From positions 20,902 to 84,901 of the forward strand of contig NZ_JADEXD010000004.1 in NCBI RefSeq assembly GCF_015207285.1: a stretch of DNA of 64,000 nt, in the 5' to 3' direction. Positions 25,745 through 34,950 of the stretch are shown here, piece after piece. The notes under the pieces are model-generated. The model saw nothing but the letters and a program-made list of their open reading frames with translations. It was not told where the DNA came from and did no database searches. The stretch comes from Tychonema sp. LEGE 07203 (lineage in GTDB: Bacteria > Cyanobacteriota > Cyanobacteriia > Cyanobacteriales > Microcoleaceae). Both the position numbers and the translations under genes were made by a program. How positions within the stretch are numbered: position 1 is the stretch's first letter; each line of letters begins with the position of its first letter.

Positions 25745-26638
25745 ATGATGTTAATTCCAGTAACTCAAGTCAAATCTGGGTACAAGCCACAATCATTTGA
25801 CACCAGCATAGAAGCCGAATTGCTGATGTTTCAACTGTTGCAGCGGCTGACTCCACAAAAAAAAGTAACTCGCACTATCAACTTTAATCGAGCCGTGCGA
25901 AGCCTAGTAATATCGGGAATAGAAAGCCAGTACAATAGTGCAACTCCTGTATTAAAAAGGCAGGAATTTATCAAACTGCGCTTGGGTTCTAATTGGATAA
26001 ATATTTTATCTTATACTTATAATTGGGGTGATTTCGTGATTCAAGATCCAATTTGGTTGGCGCGAAAAATAGCTGACATTCTGGAACCCTTAGACATTTC
26101 CTATTTAGTTGGTGGCTCTGTGGCAAGTTCTTTGCTGGGAGAAAACAGAGCTTCACAAAATTTAGATTTGATAATTAATATTTTACCACAGCAAGCGCCA
26201 CAACTAATCAGTGCCATGTCCGACGATTTTTATATTAGCGAGTCGGCAGTATTTGAAGCAATTACTCGAGCTGAAAGTTTGCCCCGCAAATCGTCTTTTA
26301 ATGTAATTTATTTGCCTGCTATCGAAAAGGCTAAATTTTTTGTAATGAGTAATGACGATCCTTTCTCGGTTTCTGTGATGAAACGCCGCCAGTTGCACGT
26401 TGCGGGTGCTGCATCGGAGCGAGGAATTTATATTTATTCAGCCGAAGATATCATCCTCCAAAAACTCTGTTTCTACAAACAGAATGGTGGTGTTTTTAAA
26501 AGGCAGTGGAAAGATGTATTGGGTGTTATGAAAGTACAGGGCGATCGGCTAAATTTTAATTATTTAAGCGAATGGGGAGAATGTCTAAAAGTTGCAGATT
26601 TGATAGCACAAGCGTTGCAGCAATCTGGATTAGAGTAG
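25745..26638 (+). CDS. Nucleotidyltransferase-fold protein (AbiEii/DUF6036-like)
   Basis: 297 aa. The second half has a minimal nucleotidyltransferase core: SYLVGGSVASSLLGENR followed by SQNLDLIIN, the GG(S)...D-x-D-like signature, then EDIILQKLCFYK near the C-terminus as in AbiEii/DUF6036 proteins. In place of a strict DxD the second motif reads NLDLI, so one metal ligand may be missing. The first about 90 residues (VTQVKSGYKPQSF...) are an unassigned domain. AbiEii relatives are toxins paired with AbiEi; no such antitoxin is next to it. Function unknown. Confidence 0.5.
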   Translation: MMLIPVTQVKSGYKPQSFDTSIEAELLMFQLLQRLTPQKKVTRTINFNRAVRSLVISGIESQYNSATPVLKRQEFIKLRLGSNWINILSYTYNWGDFVIQDPIWLARKIADILEPLDISYLVGGSVASSLLGENRASQNLDLIINILPQQAPQLISAMSDDFYISESAVFEAITRAESLPRKSSFNVIYLPAIEKAKFFVMSNDDPFSVSVMKRRQLHVAGAASERGIYIYSAEDIILQKLCFYKQNGGVFKRQWKDVLGVMKVQGDRLNFNYLSEWGECLKVADLIAQALQQSGLE

Positions 26639-26878
26639 TCACATTCTCCCAAGTTGTGTATTTAACTTTTTAAGTTGATTAGGGTGCGTCAGATTGGGTG
26701 ATTTGCCGATCGCCCAAAATCATAAACCGATCGACTCTACTGATTTCTGGGACGATCGCCCGCAAGCATTAAAAGCCACAAAAACATCAGTACGCTGCCA
26801 TTGAACCTTTCGTGTGGGCGATCGGTCTAAATCACATACAGGCCCATCAGGTCTAATCTATATGTACTTTTTTAGAAT

Positions 26879-28697
26879 ATGTACTTAGTAAAAAACTTTC
26901 ACATTAAAAAAGAGCTGACTCCCTGGCTGGGCGGGCTCCTCGCCACCGGATTGATTGCAGGAGTAGGCTACACAGCTTACAGCCAATTCGCAGTCCAACA
27001 GCGTAGCGAAACCGGGCGCAAGGAAAAAACCGTTGCTGTAGAAAGGCTCAACCTGCCGATTACAATTTCGGCAAACGGCACAATTGTCCCCGAACGTTCC
27101 GTCAACGTCAGCCCCAAAACTTCAGGAATGCTCAAAAGTTTGCTTGTCAGCGAAGGAGATAGCGTTGAAAAAGGGCAGATTCTCGCCTACATGGACGACT
27201 CCAACCTGCAAGGGCAACTTACCCAAAATCGCGGACAACTCGCAAGCGCCGAAGCAAACTTGCAAAAATTGCTCAACGGCAATCGAACCCAAGATATTGC
27301 TGCGGCTAAGGCAGTTTTATCAGAACAACAGGCAAGTCTGGAAAAATTGCTCAACGGCAATCGAACCCAAGATGTTGCTGTAGCCGAGGCAAAACTAGCA
27401 GAACAACAGGCAAACTTGCAAAAATTGCTCAACGGCAATCGAACCCAAGATGTTGCTGTCGCCGAGGCAAAACTAGCAGAACAACAGGCAAATTTACAAA
27501 AATTGCTTGAGGGGAAATCGGCCTGAAGATATCGCCCAAGCAAGTGCCAAACTCAAAGATGCTGAATACGCTGAAAATCAGGCAGAGGAAGAGTTTCAGA
27601 GAAATCAAGAACTCTATAATGCTGGAGCCATTGCTTTGCAAATTGTCAACAATTCCCGCACCGCGCGCGATCGAGCCGGCACGCAAGTCAAACAAGCCGA
27701 ACAAGCTGTAGCTTTGCTGAAAGCGGGTGCTCGCCCCCAAGAAATCGCAGCAGCGAGGGCTGCAGTGGAGCAGAAACGGCAAGCTGTGGCCCTAGCGCGA
27801 TCGGGCGCGCGCCCCGAAGATATCGCTGCAGGACGGGCTGCAGTGGAGCAAAAACGGCAAGCTTTGGCCTTGGTGCGATCGGGCGCGCGCCCCGAAGAAA
27901 TCGCCCAAGCCCGCGCCGCTGTCGAGCAAAAACAGCAAGCTTTGGCGCTGCTAGAAGCCGGTTCTCGCCCCGAAGAAATCGACCAAGCCCGCGCCCAAGT
28001 TCTCTCCGCTAAAGGCAGCCTGCAAAGCGTTCAAGCCCTGATCGATGACACTGTGTTGCGGGCTCCTTTTAGCGGCACTGTCACCCGCAAATACGCAGAT
28101 CCGGGCGCTTTCGTGACTCCCACGACGGCGGGAAGTGCAGTTTCTTCGGCAACTTCTTCTTCGATTTTGTCCTTAGCTTCAAAAAATCAATTAATCGCAA
28201 ACGTAGCAGAAACTAATATTGCTCAGATTCAGATCGGCCAAGCTGCGTCTATTCAAGCCGATGCTTTTGCAGGAAAGACTTTTGCCGGTAAAATCACTCA
28301 AATTTCGCCTCAGTCGATCGTCCAGCAAAATGTAACGAGTTTCGAGGTAAAAGCCGCAATTATTAATGATGATAAAGAAATACTGCGTTCTGGGATGAAT
28401 GTCAACGTAGAGTTTAAAGCAGGCGAACTCAAAAAGGTTTTGGTAGTCCCCACTGTGGCAATTGTCCGCCAACAAAGAGAAACTGGAGTATTTGTTCCCG
28501 GTGGAAAAGATGGCAAACCTGCTTTTATGCCGATTAAAACTGGTATGACGGTGGATGACAAGACAGAAGTGCGATCGGGTTTGAAAGGAAATGAAAAAGT
28601 GCTGATTAGTGTACCCGCCGGATTGCGGCCGAAATCCCAAAATCCATCGGGCGGGATACCGGGTTTGCAACCAGGTGGTAGAACGCGATTGCGTTAG
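26879..28697 (+). pseudogene. Frameshifted HlyD/DevB-type membrane-fusion adaptor
   Basis: A periplasmic adaptor read in two frames. The first (26879-27526) has one N-terminal membrane helix, a lipoyl half-domain (TISANGTIVPERSVNVSPK) and coiled-coil repeats. The second (from about 27507) continues with GNRPEDIAQASAKL, the rest of the coiled coil, the second lipoyl half (VLRAPFSGTVTRK) and the beta-barrel. At about 27511-27520 GGGGAAATCGG carries one base more than the GGGGAATCGG that would keep frame. The full product would be about 606 aa, longer than usual, because 26-residue repeats (NGNRTQDVAVAEAKLAEQQA) are duplicated. It lies upstream of a MacB/DevC permease, so it was part of an exporter. 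Confidence 0.75.
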
Positions 28698-28882
28698 TGG
28701 GAAAAATGAAGAAAGAAAGCACAACACAGATTAATTATCGAGCATAAATCATATTAAATATTTTGGCATCAGAAATATCGATCTCTTTCTTCTCTCCCTC
28801 TGTGTTCTCTGCGCTCTCTGCGGTAAAAAAATCTTAATCCTCACCAATTAGCCATTACCTATTACCTATTCCCAACTACCTA

Positions 28883-30148
28883 ATGAAATCAAAAACTCGC
28901 CCACCTATCAAGAAAATATCCAACGTTCAAATCGCCTTCATGGCGACAGAAGCGCTGTGGAATAACAAATTGCGTACCAGTTTAACCATGCTGGGCGTAA
29001 TTATTGGAATATCTTCAGTAATTGCCATTACTTCGGTAGGACAAGGAGTCCAAAAATCAACAGAAGAACAGTTAAAATCTTTGGGTACAAACGTGCTGTT
29101 GGTGTTATCCGGCGCTTCTCGAACTGGCGGTGTCAGTCAGGGAAGCGGTTCTGCTACTACCCTAACTTGGGATGACGCAAAGGCGATCGGCAAACAAGCT
29201 CCCGCAGTTAAGGCAATTTCCGCTTATTTGCAGCGCCAAGTGCAAATCGTTTACGGCGGACAAAATTCATTTACTGCTATCTTGGGAACAGATTTAAACT
29301 ATCCCGATGTGAAGAACATTCAACCCCAACAAGGACGTTTTTTTAACGAGGATGAGTTGAATGCTGCTGAGCCAGTAGTCGTCCTCGGTTCTAAGGTGCG
29401 GGACGAACTTTTTGGAGCCGGAGCTAATGCGCTATCCTCCGATATTCGCATTCAGGGAAACCGCTACAAGGTGATTGGAGTGATGGAAACCAAGGGGTCT
29501 GTAGGGGGAACCGATCGGGACGATCGAGTGTATATTCCCCTCAAAAATATGTCTTCGCGGATTGTGGGGAGAAATTCTTTAGCGGGGATTGCAATATCAG
29601 GTTTTTGGTTGGAAACTGCCGGCGAAGCGGATTTAGCGGATGCTCAATTTCAAGTGGAAAATATCCTGCGCTTGCGCCACAATATTTATCCGCCGCAACC
29701 GGATGATTTTCGAGTTATCAATCAAACTGAGATTGTTAATACTTTCAGCAATGTGATAGGTTTATTTACGGTGATGGTGGGAGCGATCGCCGGAATTTCC
29801 TTGGTAGTTGGCGGCATCGGTATTGCTAATATTATGTTGGTGTCTGTGGTGGAGCGGACTAAGGAAATCGGAATTCGCAAAGCGGTAGGTGCTACTAATG
29901 CAGCAATTCTGATTCAATTTATGGCGGAATCTATTTTAGTTTCCACCGTGGGGGGAACGGCGGGTATTGGGTTGGGAATTGCAAGATCCTTTGGGGCCGC
30001 GACAGCCTTCAAATTTCCATTTGTGGTTTCTGTCTGGTCGATATCAGCAGGTTTTGGGCTATCTTTTACCGTCGGGTTGTTAGCTGGAGTATTGCCGGCC
30101 AGGAATGCGGCTCGCTTAGATCCGATCGCAGCTTTACGCAATGATTGA
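28883..30148 (+). CDS. MacB/DevC-type ABC exporter permease
   Basis: 421 aa with the MacB_PCD-FtsX layout: a first membrane helix (TSLTMLGVIIGISSVIAI, about 36-53), a large periplasmic domain (about 60-280), then three helices in the C-terminal FtsX domain with the motif VVERTKEIGIRKAVGAT. It forms the membrane part of a tripartite efflux pump with an adaptor and TolC. The adaptor gene upstream is frameshifted, and no ATPase gene (DevA/MacB N-domain) lies next to it, so the nucleotide-binding partner must come from elsewhere if the pump works. It ends 17 bases from the convergent methyltransferase. Confidence 0.85.
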   Translation: MKSKTRPPIKKISNVQIAFMATEALWNNKLRTSLTMLGVIIGISSVIAITSVGQGVQKSTEEQLKSLGTNVLLVLSGASRTGGVSQGSGSATTLTWDDAKAIGKQAPAVKAISAYLQRQVQIVYGGQNSFTAILGTDLNYPDVKNIQPQQGRFFNEDELNAAEPVVVLGSKVRDELFGAGANALSSDIRIQGNRYKVIGVMETKGSVGGTDRDDRVYIPLKNMSSRIVGRNSLAGIAISGFWLETAGEADLADAQFQVENILRLRHNIYPPQPDDFRVINQTEIVNTFSNVIGLFTVMVGAIAGISLVVGGIGIANIMLVSVVERTKEIGIRKAVGATNAAILIQFMAESILVSTVGGTAGIGLGIARSFGAATAFKFPFVVSVWSISAGFGLSFTVGLLAGVLPARNAARLDPIAALRND

Positions 30149-30165
30149 AGTGTACTCATCCGCGT

Positions 30166-31629
30166 TTATCTGCGTGCATCTGCGGTTAAAGATTCCAAAT
30201 CTGCCAGCAATGTTAGATTGAGACAATTTAAGATACTAGATTTAATCGGGCGCTTTTCATCCCAAAATACCATTGATGAATAAAAGCTAATTGCAGCAGA
30301 TGAATTCAAAATCTCAAAAGTTTTACGTGCGATTCCCTCGTCTTCAAAGCTGACAAAATAAACAGTATCATCAAATATTACAGGTTTATTAGCAATTGCA
30401 CCAATTAATCTGAAATTCAAATTTTTATAAAGTCCGCAAATGGCTCTTTTCCAAGATTTAAAACTATAATCGCCAACTCCAAAAACAGAAAAGCGAGGAT
30501 TATGTTGATAAATCTTGCTTTTGCGATTGTCTAGATATGGTGCGTTATCTTCGAGATAACGCCAGGTTTTAGGAGCTATTTGTCTGATAGATTCGGTTGA
30601 TTCGCCAATAAATTTTTGAGTTACTAAAATATAGCGATTTGTGGCATTAATGCGATTTTGAGCGACATCCGAGCCTTTAAGTAGCGGAAATAGATAAGTT
30701 TCCTCAAGCTCGACAGCTTCCCCAAATCCATTGACAAAAAGATTATCAATTTTCCGAAACTCCATCACATTCGAGCAGTCATGCTTTACCCCCGATCGCC
30801 ATTTCGTACCTGATTTAACAGCATATAAATTACTCAATTTATTGAAAGAATCTATATCTTTAATTAGAAGATTATTTTGATAGCCTATGCGGTGGGATTC
30901 TGAACTTTCTAAACTGCTAAATACATCGCAGAAGTAGTTTTGTGAGCTTGAGTCAAACTGACAAAATAACAAACAGGCATCCACATTTGCATTAAAATAC
31001 TTTTTAGCATCTATTTTGTAAGTTGCACACCTAGCGAGATTAAGTTTTTTTGAATGAATGTAGTTCAATAACTTTCTGGCAACAGAAGTCTTGCAAAGCA
31101 TTGCCAGAGTTGCGTCACGATTTTGCAACCAATGAATTGCTTTAATTAGCATCCATTCTGAGATGTCAAAATTACTTTTACCTGTGAGTGCATCTAAACC
31201 AGCGTGCTTTTGAAAATTACTTTTTTTAGGCAAATTTTCACTACCAATAGTTCCTTGGTGTGAGTTTGTCACCCAAGGAAAGTTACCAAGTACCAACACC
31301 TGATGATTGAATTGCTTAATTAATGATGTCCAGTCAAACTCAAAAAAATCTCCGTGCTTAACCTCACATCTCTCATCCTGTAACAATTCATGTTTGGCTC
31401 GTAATTCTGTTAAGTAAATTTGATTGATTTCAACTCCGATAATCTTGCTGGCGGATGGAAAGGAATTTACAGCAGCTTGAATGAAATTACCTATCCCGCA
31501 AGTTGGCTCAATGATGACTTTGGGGTTAATATCAAGTTCTATCAATTTCCGACACACCATCTCAGCTAATTCTGGGGGTGTTTGAAAATCTCCGTATTCT
31601 AGTTTTGTTTTGCGAACTGTGGAAATCAT
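30166..31629 (-). CDS. Orphan DNA adenine methyltransferase (Eco57I-like/N6)
   Basis: 487 aa. The SAM-binding motif I is EPTCGIGNFIQAA (about 42-54), followed by a Glu in IIGVEINQIYL. Catalytic motif IV is GNFPWVTNSHQG, a variant of the usual NPPY/NPPW in which Phe replaces the first Pro. Motif X-like QTPPELAEMV precedes motif I, as in gamma-class N6-adenine enzymes. The C-terminal half (about 270-480) is a likely target recognition domain. No restriction nuclease is adjacent, so it looks orphan. Its last eight codons (LTADARR and stop) lie in a dispersed repeat, so the native C-terminus may have been replaced. Confidence 0.75.
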   Translation of the reverse strand: MISTVRKTKLEYGDFQTPPELAEMVCRKLIELDINPKVIIEPTCGIGNFIQAAVNSFPSASKIIGVEINQIYLTELRAKHELLQDERCEVKHGDFFEFDWTSLIKQFNHQVLVLGNFPWVTNSHQGTIGSENLPKKSNFQKHAGLDALTGKSNFDISEWMLIKAIHWLQNRDATLAMLCKTSVARKLLNYIHSKKLNLARCATYKIDAKKYFNANVDACLLFCQFDSSSQNYFCDVFSSLESSESHRIGYQNNLLIKDIDSFNKLSNLYAVKSGTKWRSGVKHDCSNVMEFRKIDNLFVNGFGEAVELEETYLFPLLKGSDVAQNRINATNRYILVTQKFIGESTESIRQIAPKTWRYLEDNAPYLDNRKSKIYQHNPRFSVFGVGDYSFKSWKRAICGLYKNLNFRLIGAIANKPVIFDDTVYFVSFEDEGIARKTFEILNSSAAISFYSSMVFWDEKRPIKSSILNCLNLTLLADLESLTADARR

Positions 31630-31733
31630 AAGTTAAATCTATAAACTGCGATAACGCCGTCTTGTTGTCCGGCACGCTCAATTACTCTGCCATACTGAAG
31701 TCGCCATTGTAAAGAATTTCTACGGCTATGATG

Positions 31734-31779
31734 TTGCGATCGCACTTACAAATGTTTATAATATGACAAGTACGTAAGT
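31734..31779 (+). promoter_or_regulatory. Promoter and candidate operator of higBA
   Basis: TTGCGA (31734-31739) and TATAAT (31757-31762) are 17 bases apart, a near-ideal sigma-70 promoter. ACTTAC (31744-31749) and GTAAGT (31774-31779) form an inverted repeat straddling the -10, where a HigA dimer could block transcription, as is common in this family. The operator role is inferred. Confidence 0.55.
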
Positions 31780-31819
31780 CACGAACAAAATCTGGTGTAG
31801 TTTGGAAAAAAAGGCTCAG

Positions 31820-32119
31820 ATGCGTGTTATTAGCCGAAAAGTTCTGCGAGATTTCTGTGAAAGCCATGCAGATTCCTGTGAGGCACTTTATGAGTGGTAT
31901 AGAGTGTCAAGTAAAGCCCAATGGCAAAACCTAATTGATGTTCAGCAGACTTATCCAAAAGCGGAGGCTGTAGGGAATTTTACCGTATTTAATATAAAAG
32001 GAAATCGATATCGGCTGATAGTCGATCTGGTTTACGTTTCTCAAAGAATCTACATCAAATATGTTTTGACTCACGCTGAGTATGATAAGGATGAGTGGAA
32101 AAATGATCCGTACTTTTGA
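31820..32119 (+). CDS. higB: HigB-type mRNA interferase toxin
   Basis: 99 aa from the ATG at 31820; a longer TTG start (31802) is less likely. It matches the HigB_toxin family of RelE-fold interferases: MRVISRKVLRDFCE at the start, then KAEAVGNFTVFNIKGNRYRL and IYIKYVLTHAEYDK, with basic residues and His expected for RNA cleavage. It cuts mRNA at the ribosome and is silenced by HigA. Its stop overlaps the antitoxin start by 17 bases. Toxin before antitoxin is the normal order for higBA. Confidence 0.85.
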   Translation: MRVISRKVLRDFCESHADSCEALYEWYRVSSKAQWQNLIDVQQTYPKAEAVGNFTVFNIKGNRYRLIVDLVYVSQRIYIKYVLTHAEYDKDEWKNDPYF

Positions 32120-32522
32120 TGCAAAATCTTATACAAATTTACTGATTCGGTATCAACCAAAACCGATCGCAAATGAAGCAGAAAACGATGCCGCACTCGC
32201 TCTCGCTAGCGAACTGGAACACCGCCCTATGCGATCGCCGGAGGAAGAGCTATTTCTGGAGCTTTTGATAACGTTGATTGAAAAATTTGAAGCTGAAACT
32301 TATCCAATTCCTGCGGGGGATGCTGCCTCAATTTTGCGACATCTAATGGATGCAAGAGATTTGGACAAGTCGGATTTAATTCCACTTTTGGGGACGGAAA
32401 CAGAGGTTGAAAAGATTCTTGTCAGTCGAAGGGCGATCGCCATAGATGAAGCCAGAAAACTAGCTGATTTTTTCGGAGTAGATATTAGTTTGTTTCTCGA
32501 ATTGCGCTCGCACCCTGTCTAA
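32103..32522 (+). CDS. higA: HigA-type antitoxin
   Basis: 139 aa from the ATG at 32103, inside the toxin frame. The C-terminal part is a helix-turn-helix of XRE/HigA type (LRHLMDARDLDKSDLIPLLG, then EKILVSRRAIAIDEARKLAD). The N-terminal part is acidic and probably binds HigB. It neutralises HigB and represses the operon. Start choice: the ATG of MIRTFDAKSY overlaps the toxin and fits translational coupling; an upstream ATG at 32082 is possible. Confidence 0.85.
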   Translation: MIRTFDAKSYTNLLIRYQPKPIANEAENDAALALASELEHRPMRSPEEELFLELLITLIEKFEAETYPIPAGDAASILRHLMDARDLDKSDLIPLLGTETEVEKILVSRRAIAIDEARKLADFFGVDISLFLELRSHPV

Positions 32523-32559
32523 CCGCAAAAGTAAGCAAAAAGCCCGCAAGTTGTTTTAT

Positions 32560-32769
32560 TTATGCTGTAACCATTTCGGGTTTGCGATCGGGTGATGCTG
32601 GCTCAAAGTACAACACCATGATTTGCTCTGGATGCAGCCCGACAGACTCATAAGTACGTCCGTTGCGATCGCTAAATTCAACCTCAAACGCTGCACCATC
32701 AGCCAACAGTTCAACCACAGTCCCTACTTGTCCGCGCCACAGGTTGTATTCAGGAATGTCAAGTGTCAA
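32560..32769 (-). CDS. DUF4926 protein with uncertain start
   Basis: About 69 aa matching the small beta-rich DUF4926 family (WRGQVGTVVELLADG, then FEVEFSDRNGRTYESVGL). These often sit beside toxin-antitoxin genes. The annotated start is TTG at 32769, but in-frame codons upstream still encode LDVVV, the family's expected N-terminus, and no ATG, GTG or TTG precedes them before a stop. So the true start may be a rare codon, or the 5' end may be damaged. The function of DUF4926 is unknown. Confidence 0.7.
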   Translation of the reverse strand: MTLDIPEYNLWRGQVGTVVELLADGAAFEVEFSDRNGRTYESVGLHPEQIMVLYFEPASPDRKPEMVTA

Positions 32770-32890
32770 GACAACGACATCTAGATAATTTAATTGTATT
32801 CTTTGTCACTCTTATTACCTCCAGACATTACAGAGGATAGCAGGTTGTTAATCTCGGAATCTCCGAATCACGATCGATGACTATTCCCTA

Positions 32891-33466
32891 CTAATTGAAA
32901 TGTTTTAAAAGTAACTGGTGAGCTGGATATTCAGGAGCAAAGTTCGATAGATATGCCATAAAATTTTTTAATGTTTGTCTGAGTTTATTTTCTCTATCTT
33001 TATTGAAATGAAATAACTGTTTATTATTCAAATAACCAAGAGCCACTGCTTCCATCCCTAGACAAATTGTCTCTCTATCCCATTTTAATTCATCAGGATT
33101 AGTGATTATATATGCAATGTCTTCGGCTAGGGTCACTACTATCTCAATATTAGGTTTTGCATTATCCCAATACCCTGATAAAAAATTCAACAATACTTGT
33201 TTTTCAACAATGGTAGAAGTATTTAACAATGAATATAATTGTGTGTCAGCAGAGTATTTATTTGAAATACCCCCCAAAACTCGTCCTAATAGCCATGAAC
33301 ACTCATAGCAATATTGCAATTTAGATAAAGACTTTAATTTATCAAATAAGCATTGAATTACTTGATCGTTAGAATAATCCTTCAAAAATTTATCAATTTC
33401 ATCATCATCTACATCTAATATCTTTTGTTGAAAGAAGGCTTTTATCTTTTGATCTGAAGTTATCAT
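32891..33466 (-). CDS. Helical protein of unknown function
   Basis: 191 aa, rich in Leu, Asn, Lys and Asp and predicted helical throughout, with no membrane segment. There are recurring aromatic pairs (QYCYECSWLLGR, NFLSGYWD). The AT-rich, Asn/Lys-rich coding is unlike the neighbouring photosynthesis genes and suggests acquisition. I recognise no family; HEAT-like or immunity-type proteins look somewhat similar. It lies between the toxin-antitoxin locus and ndhJ, in the same accessory stretch. Confidence 0.5.
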   Translation of the reverse strand: MITSDQKIKAFFQQKILDVDDDEIDKFLKDYSNDQVIQCLFDKLKSLSKLQYCYECSWLLGRVLGGISNKYSADTQLYSLLNTSTIVEKQVLLNFLSGYWDNAKPNIEIVVTLAEDIAYIITNPDELKWDRETICLGMEAVALGYLNNKQLFHFNKDRENKLRQTLKNFMAYLSNFAPEYPAHQLLLKHFN

Positions 33467-33646
33467 TTAATATTTTACTCCTACATTAAGCCCTGCTTCA
33501 TACATATTGCATCCCGGCATTGAGAAACCGGGTTTATCTAGGAATACTCTAGATTCTATCCATCAAGATCGTAGGGAAAACCAAATTGGTCGGCTAATTC
33601 AGCAGAGGTAATGTGCAGAATCTTTAGCAACTTCTTGTGAAGTCTT

Positions 33647-33717
33647 AAAAAAACAGAGGGCGGGTTTCACATAAAACTTAACCCCAAAAGTCCAATTTTA
33701 TGCTCAAACCCGCCCTC
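33647..33717 (-). terminator. Terminator of ndhCKJ
   Basis: Arms GAGGGCGGGTTT (33656-33667) and AAACCCGCCCTC (33706-33717) form a perfect 12-bp stem with a 38-base loop. On the minus strand a TGTTTTTTTAAG run follows at once. It lies 12 bases from the ndhJ stop. Confidence 0.8.
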
Positions 33718-33728
33718 GCACAACTCAC

Positions 33729-34232
33729 TTAATAAGCGTCTTGCAATTCGTAGAAATCAGGGGAAATGTAATCTTTCCGCAGCGGCCAGCCTACCCAATC
33801 TTCGTTCATCAAAATCCGTTTCAGATTCGGATGTCCTTCGTAGACGATGCCGTACATATCGTAGGATTCCCGCTCTTGGAAATCTGCGGCTTTCCAAATC
33901 CAGTACACTGATGGTACTCTGGGATCTTCGCGGGGAATGAATACTTTGACGCGGACTTCTTCGGGATGGGAAGCATTATCTGTCAGCTTGGCTAAGTGAT
34001 AGACGCTGACTAAATCTTCTCCCGGCCCTTGGTCGTAGGCGCACTGGCACTGCATATAATTGAAGCCGTAGGCATACAGTGCTGTTGACATCGGAATTAG
34101 GAATTCGCGATCGACCTTTAATATCTCCACGCCCAAATTATCGGCCGCCAAAGCTTCGTGTTCAAAGCCATTTTGAGTCAGCCACTGAGAAACCTTCCCA
34201 GCTTCAACAATCGCAGATTCTGTTTCAGCCAC
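33729..34232 (-). CDS. ndhJ: NAD(P)H dehydrogenase-like (NDH-1) subunit J
   Basis: 167 aa from the GTG at 34232, which follows AGGAGG by 6 bases; a longer frame to 34259 is less likely. It is the peripheral 30-kDa-type subunit of NDH-1: [15 protein letters not shown] and [23 protein letters not shown] are family blocks, ending in ELQDAY. NDH-1 carries cyclic electron flow and respiration in thylakoids. The start overlaps the end of ndhK by 8 bases, so the two are translationally coupled in ndhCKJ. Confidence 0.95.
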   Translation of the reverse strand: MAETESAIVEAGKVSQWLTQNGFEHEALAADNLGVEILKVDREFLIPMSTALYAYGFNYMQCQCAYDQGPGEDLVSVYHLAKLTDNASHPEEVRVKVFIPREDPRVPSVYWIWKAADFQERESYDMYGIVYEGHPNLKRILMNEDWVGWPLRKDYISPDFYELQDAY

Positions 34233-34950
34233 GTTGTACCTCCTGTTTTTGTCCTGCAAGCAGGGCGGGCGGTACTGGCATTCCCATTGCTTCCGTCAAT
34301 TCCTTCGGTGGAGCTATCCGGCCGGGAATTGACAAATACTTGCCGTCCAAAATGTCATCTACTACTTTCATTTTGTGGGGTCTGGTGTAGTAGCGGTGGG
34401 TGGGCAGCAAGTTGCCACGTTCTTGCATCGAGTCGTTGGCGATTTTTTTCCGCAGTTTGATAATTGCGTCAATAATCGCTTCTGGACGCGGGGGACAGCC
34501 TGGTATGTACACGTCTACGGGAATTAGTTTGTCAACGCCTCTGACTGCTGTGGGGGAGTCTACGCTGAACATTCCGCCGGTGATGGTGCAAGCGCCCATC
34601 GCGATGACGTATTTGGGTTCGGGCATTTGTTCGTACAGCCGCACCAAAACGGGGGCGTACTTCATGGTGATTGTGCCGGCGGTGATGATCAGGTCGGCTT
34701 GCCGCGGGCTCGATCGGGGTACTAAGCCGAATCTGTCGAAGTCGAAGCGCGATCCGATCAAAGCTGCAAACTCGATGAAGCAGCAAGCCGTACCGTAAAG
34801 CAGCGGCCACAGGCTCGAAAGTCTTGCCCAGTTATAGATGTCGTCAACCGTAGTTAGGATGACGTTCTCTGATAATTCGGATGTGACTTGCGGGCGCTCT
34901 GCCGGATTGACAATTAGCGATTTTTGTGATGTGTCTGAACTTAAGACCAT
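34225..34950 (-). CDS. ndhK: NDH-1 subunit K (4Fe-4S protein)
   Basis: 241 aa from the ATG at 34950 (the frame stays open to 35061 but overlaps ndhC). Ligands for cluster N2 are in the adjacent Cys pair of [14 protein letters not shown], with further Cys in [12 protein letters not shown] and [12 protein letters not shown]. It passes electrons to plastoquinone at the membrane interface. The start overlaps the ndhC stop by 10 bases, and ndhJ overlaps its end, a compact operon. Order C-K-J is conserved in cyanobacteria and chloroplasts. Confidence 0.96.
   Translation of the reverse strand: MVLSSDTSQKSLIVNPAERPQVTSELSENVILTTVDDIYNWARLSSLWPLLYGTACCFIEFAALIGSRFDFDRFGLVPRSSPRQADLIITAGTITMKYAPVLVRLYEQMPEPKYVIAMGACTITGGMFSVDSPTAVRGVDKLIPVDVYIPGCPPRPEAIIDAIIKLRKKIANDSMQERGNLLPTHRYYTRPHKMKVVDDILDGKYLSIPGRIAPPKELTEAMGMPVPPALLAGQKQEVQRG

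Noticed and set aside
31682..31867. Minus-strand 61-codon frame over the higB start
   Set aside because: It overlaps the promoter and start of higB in antisense and has no ribosome site.
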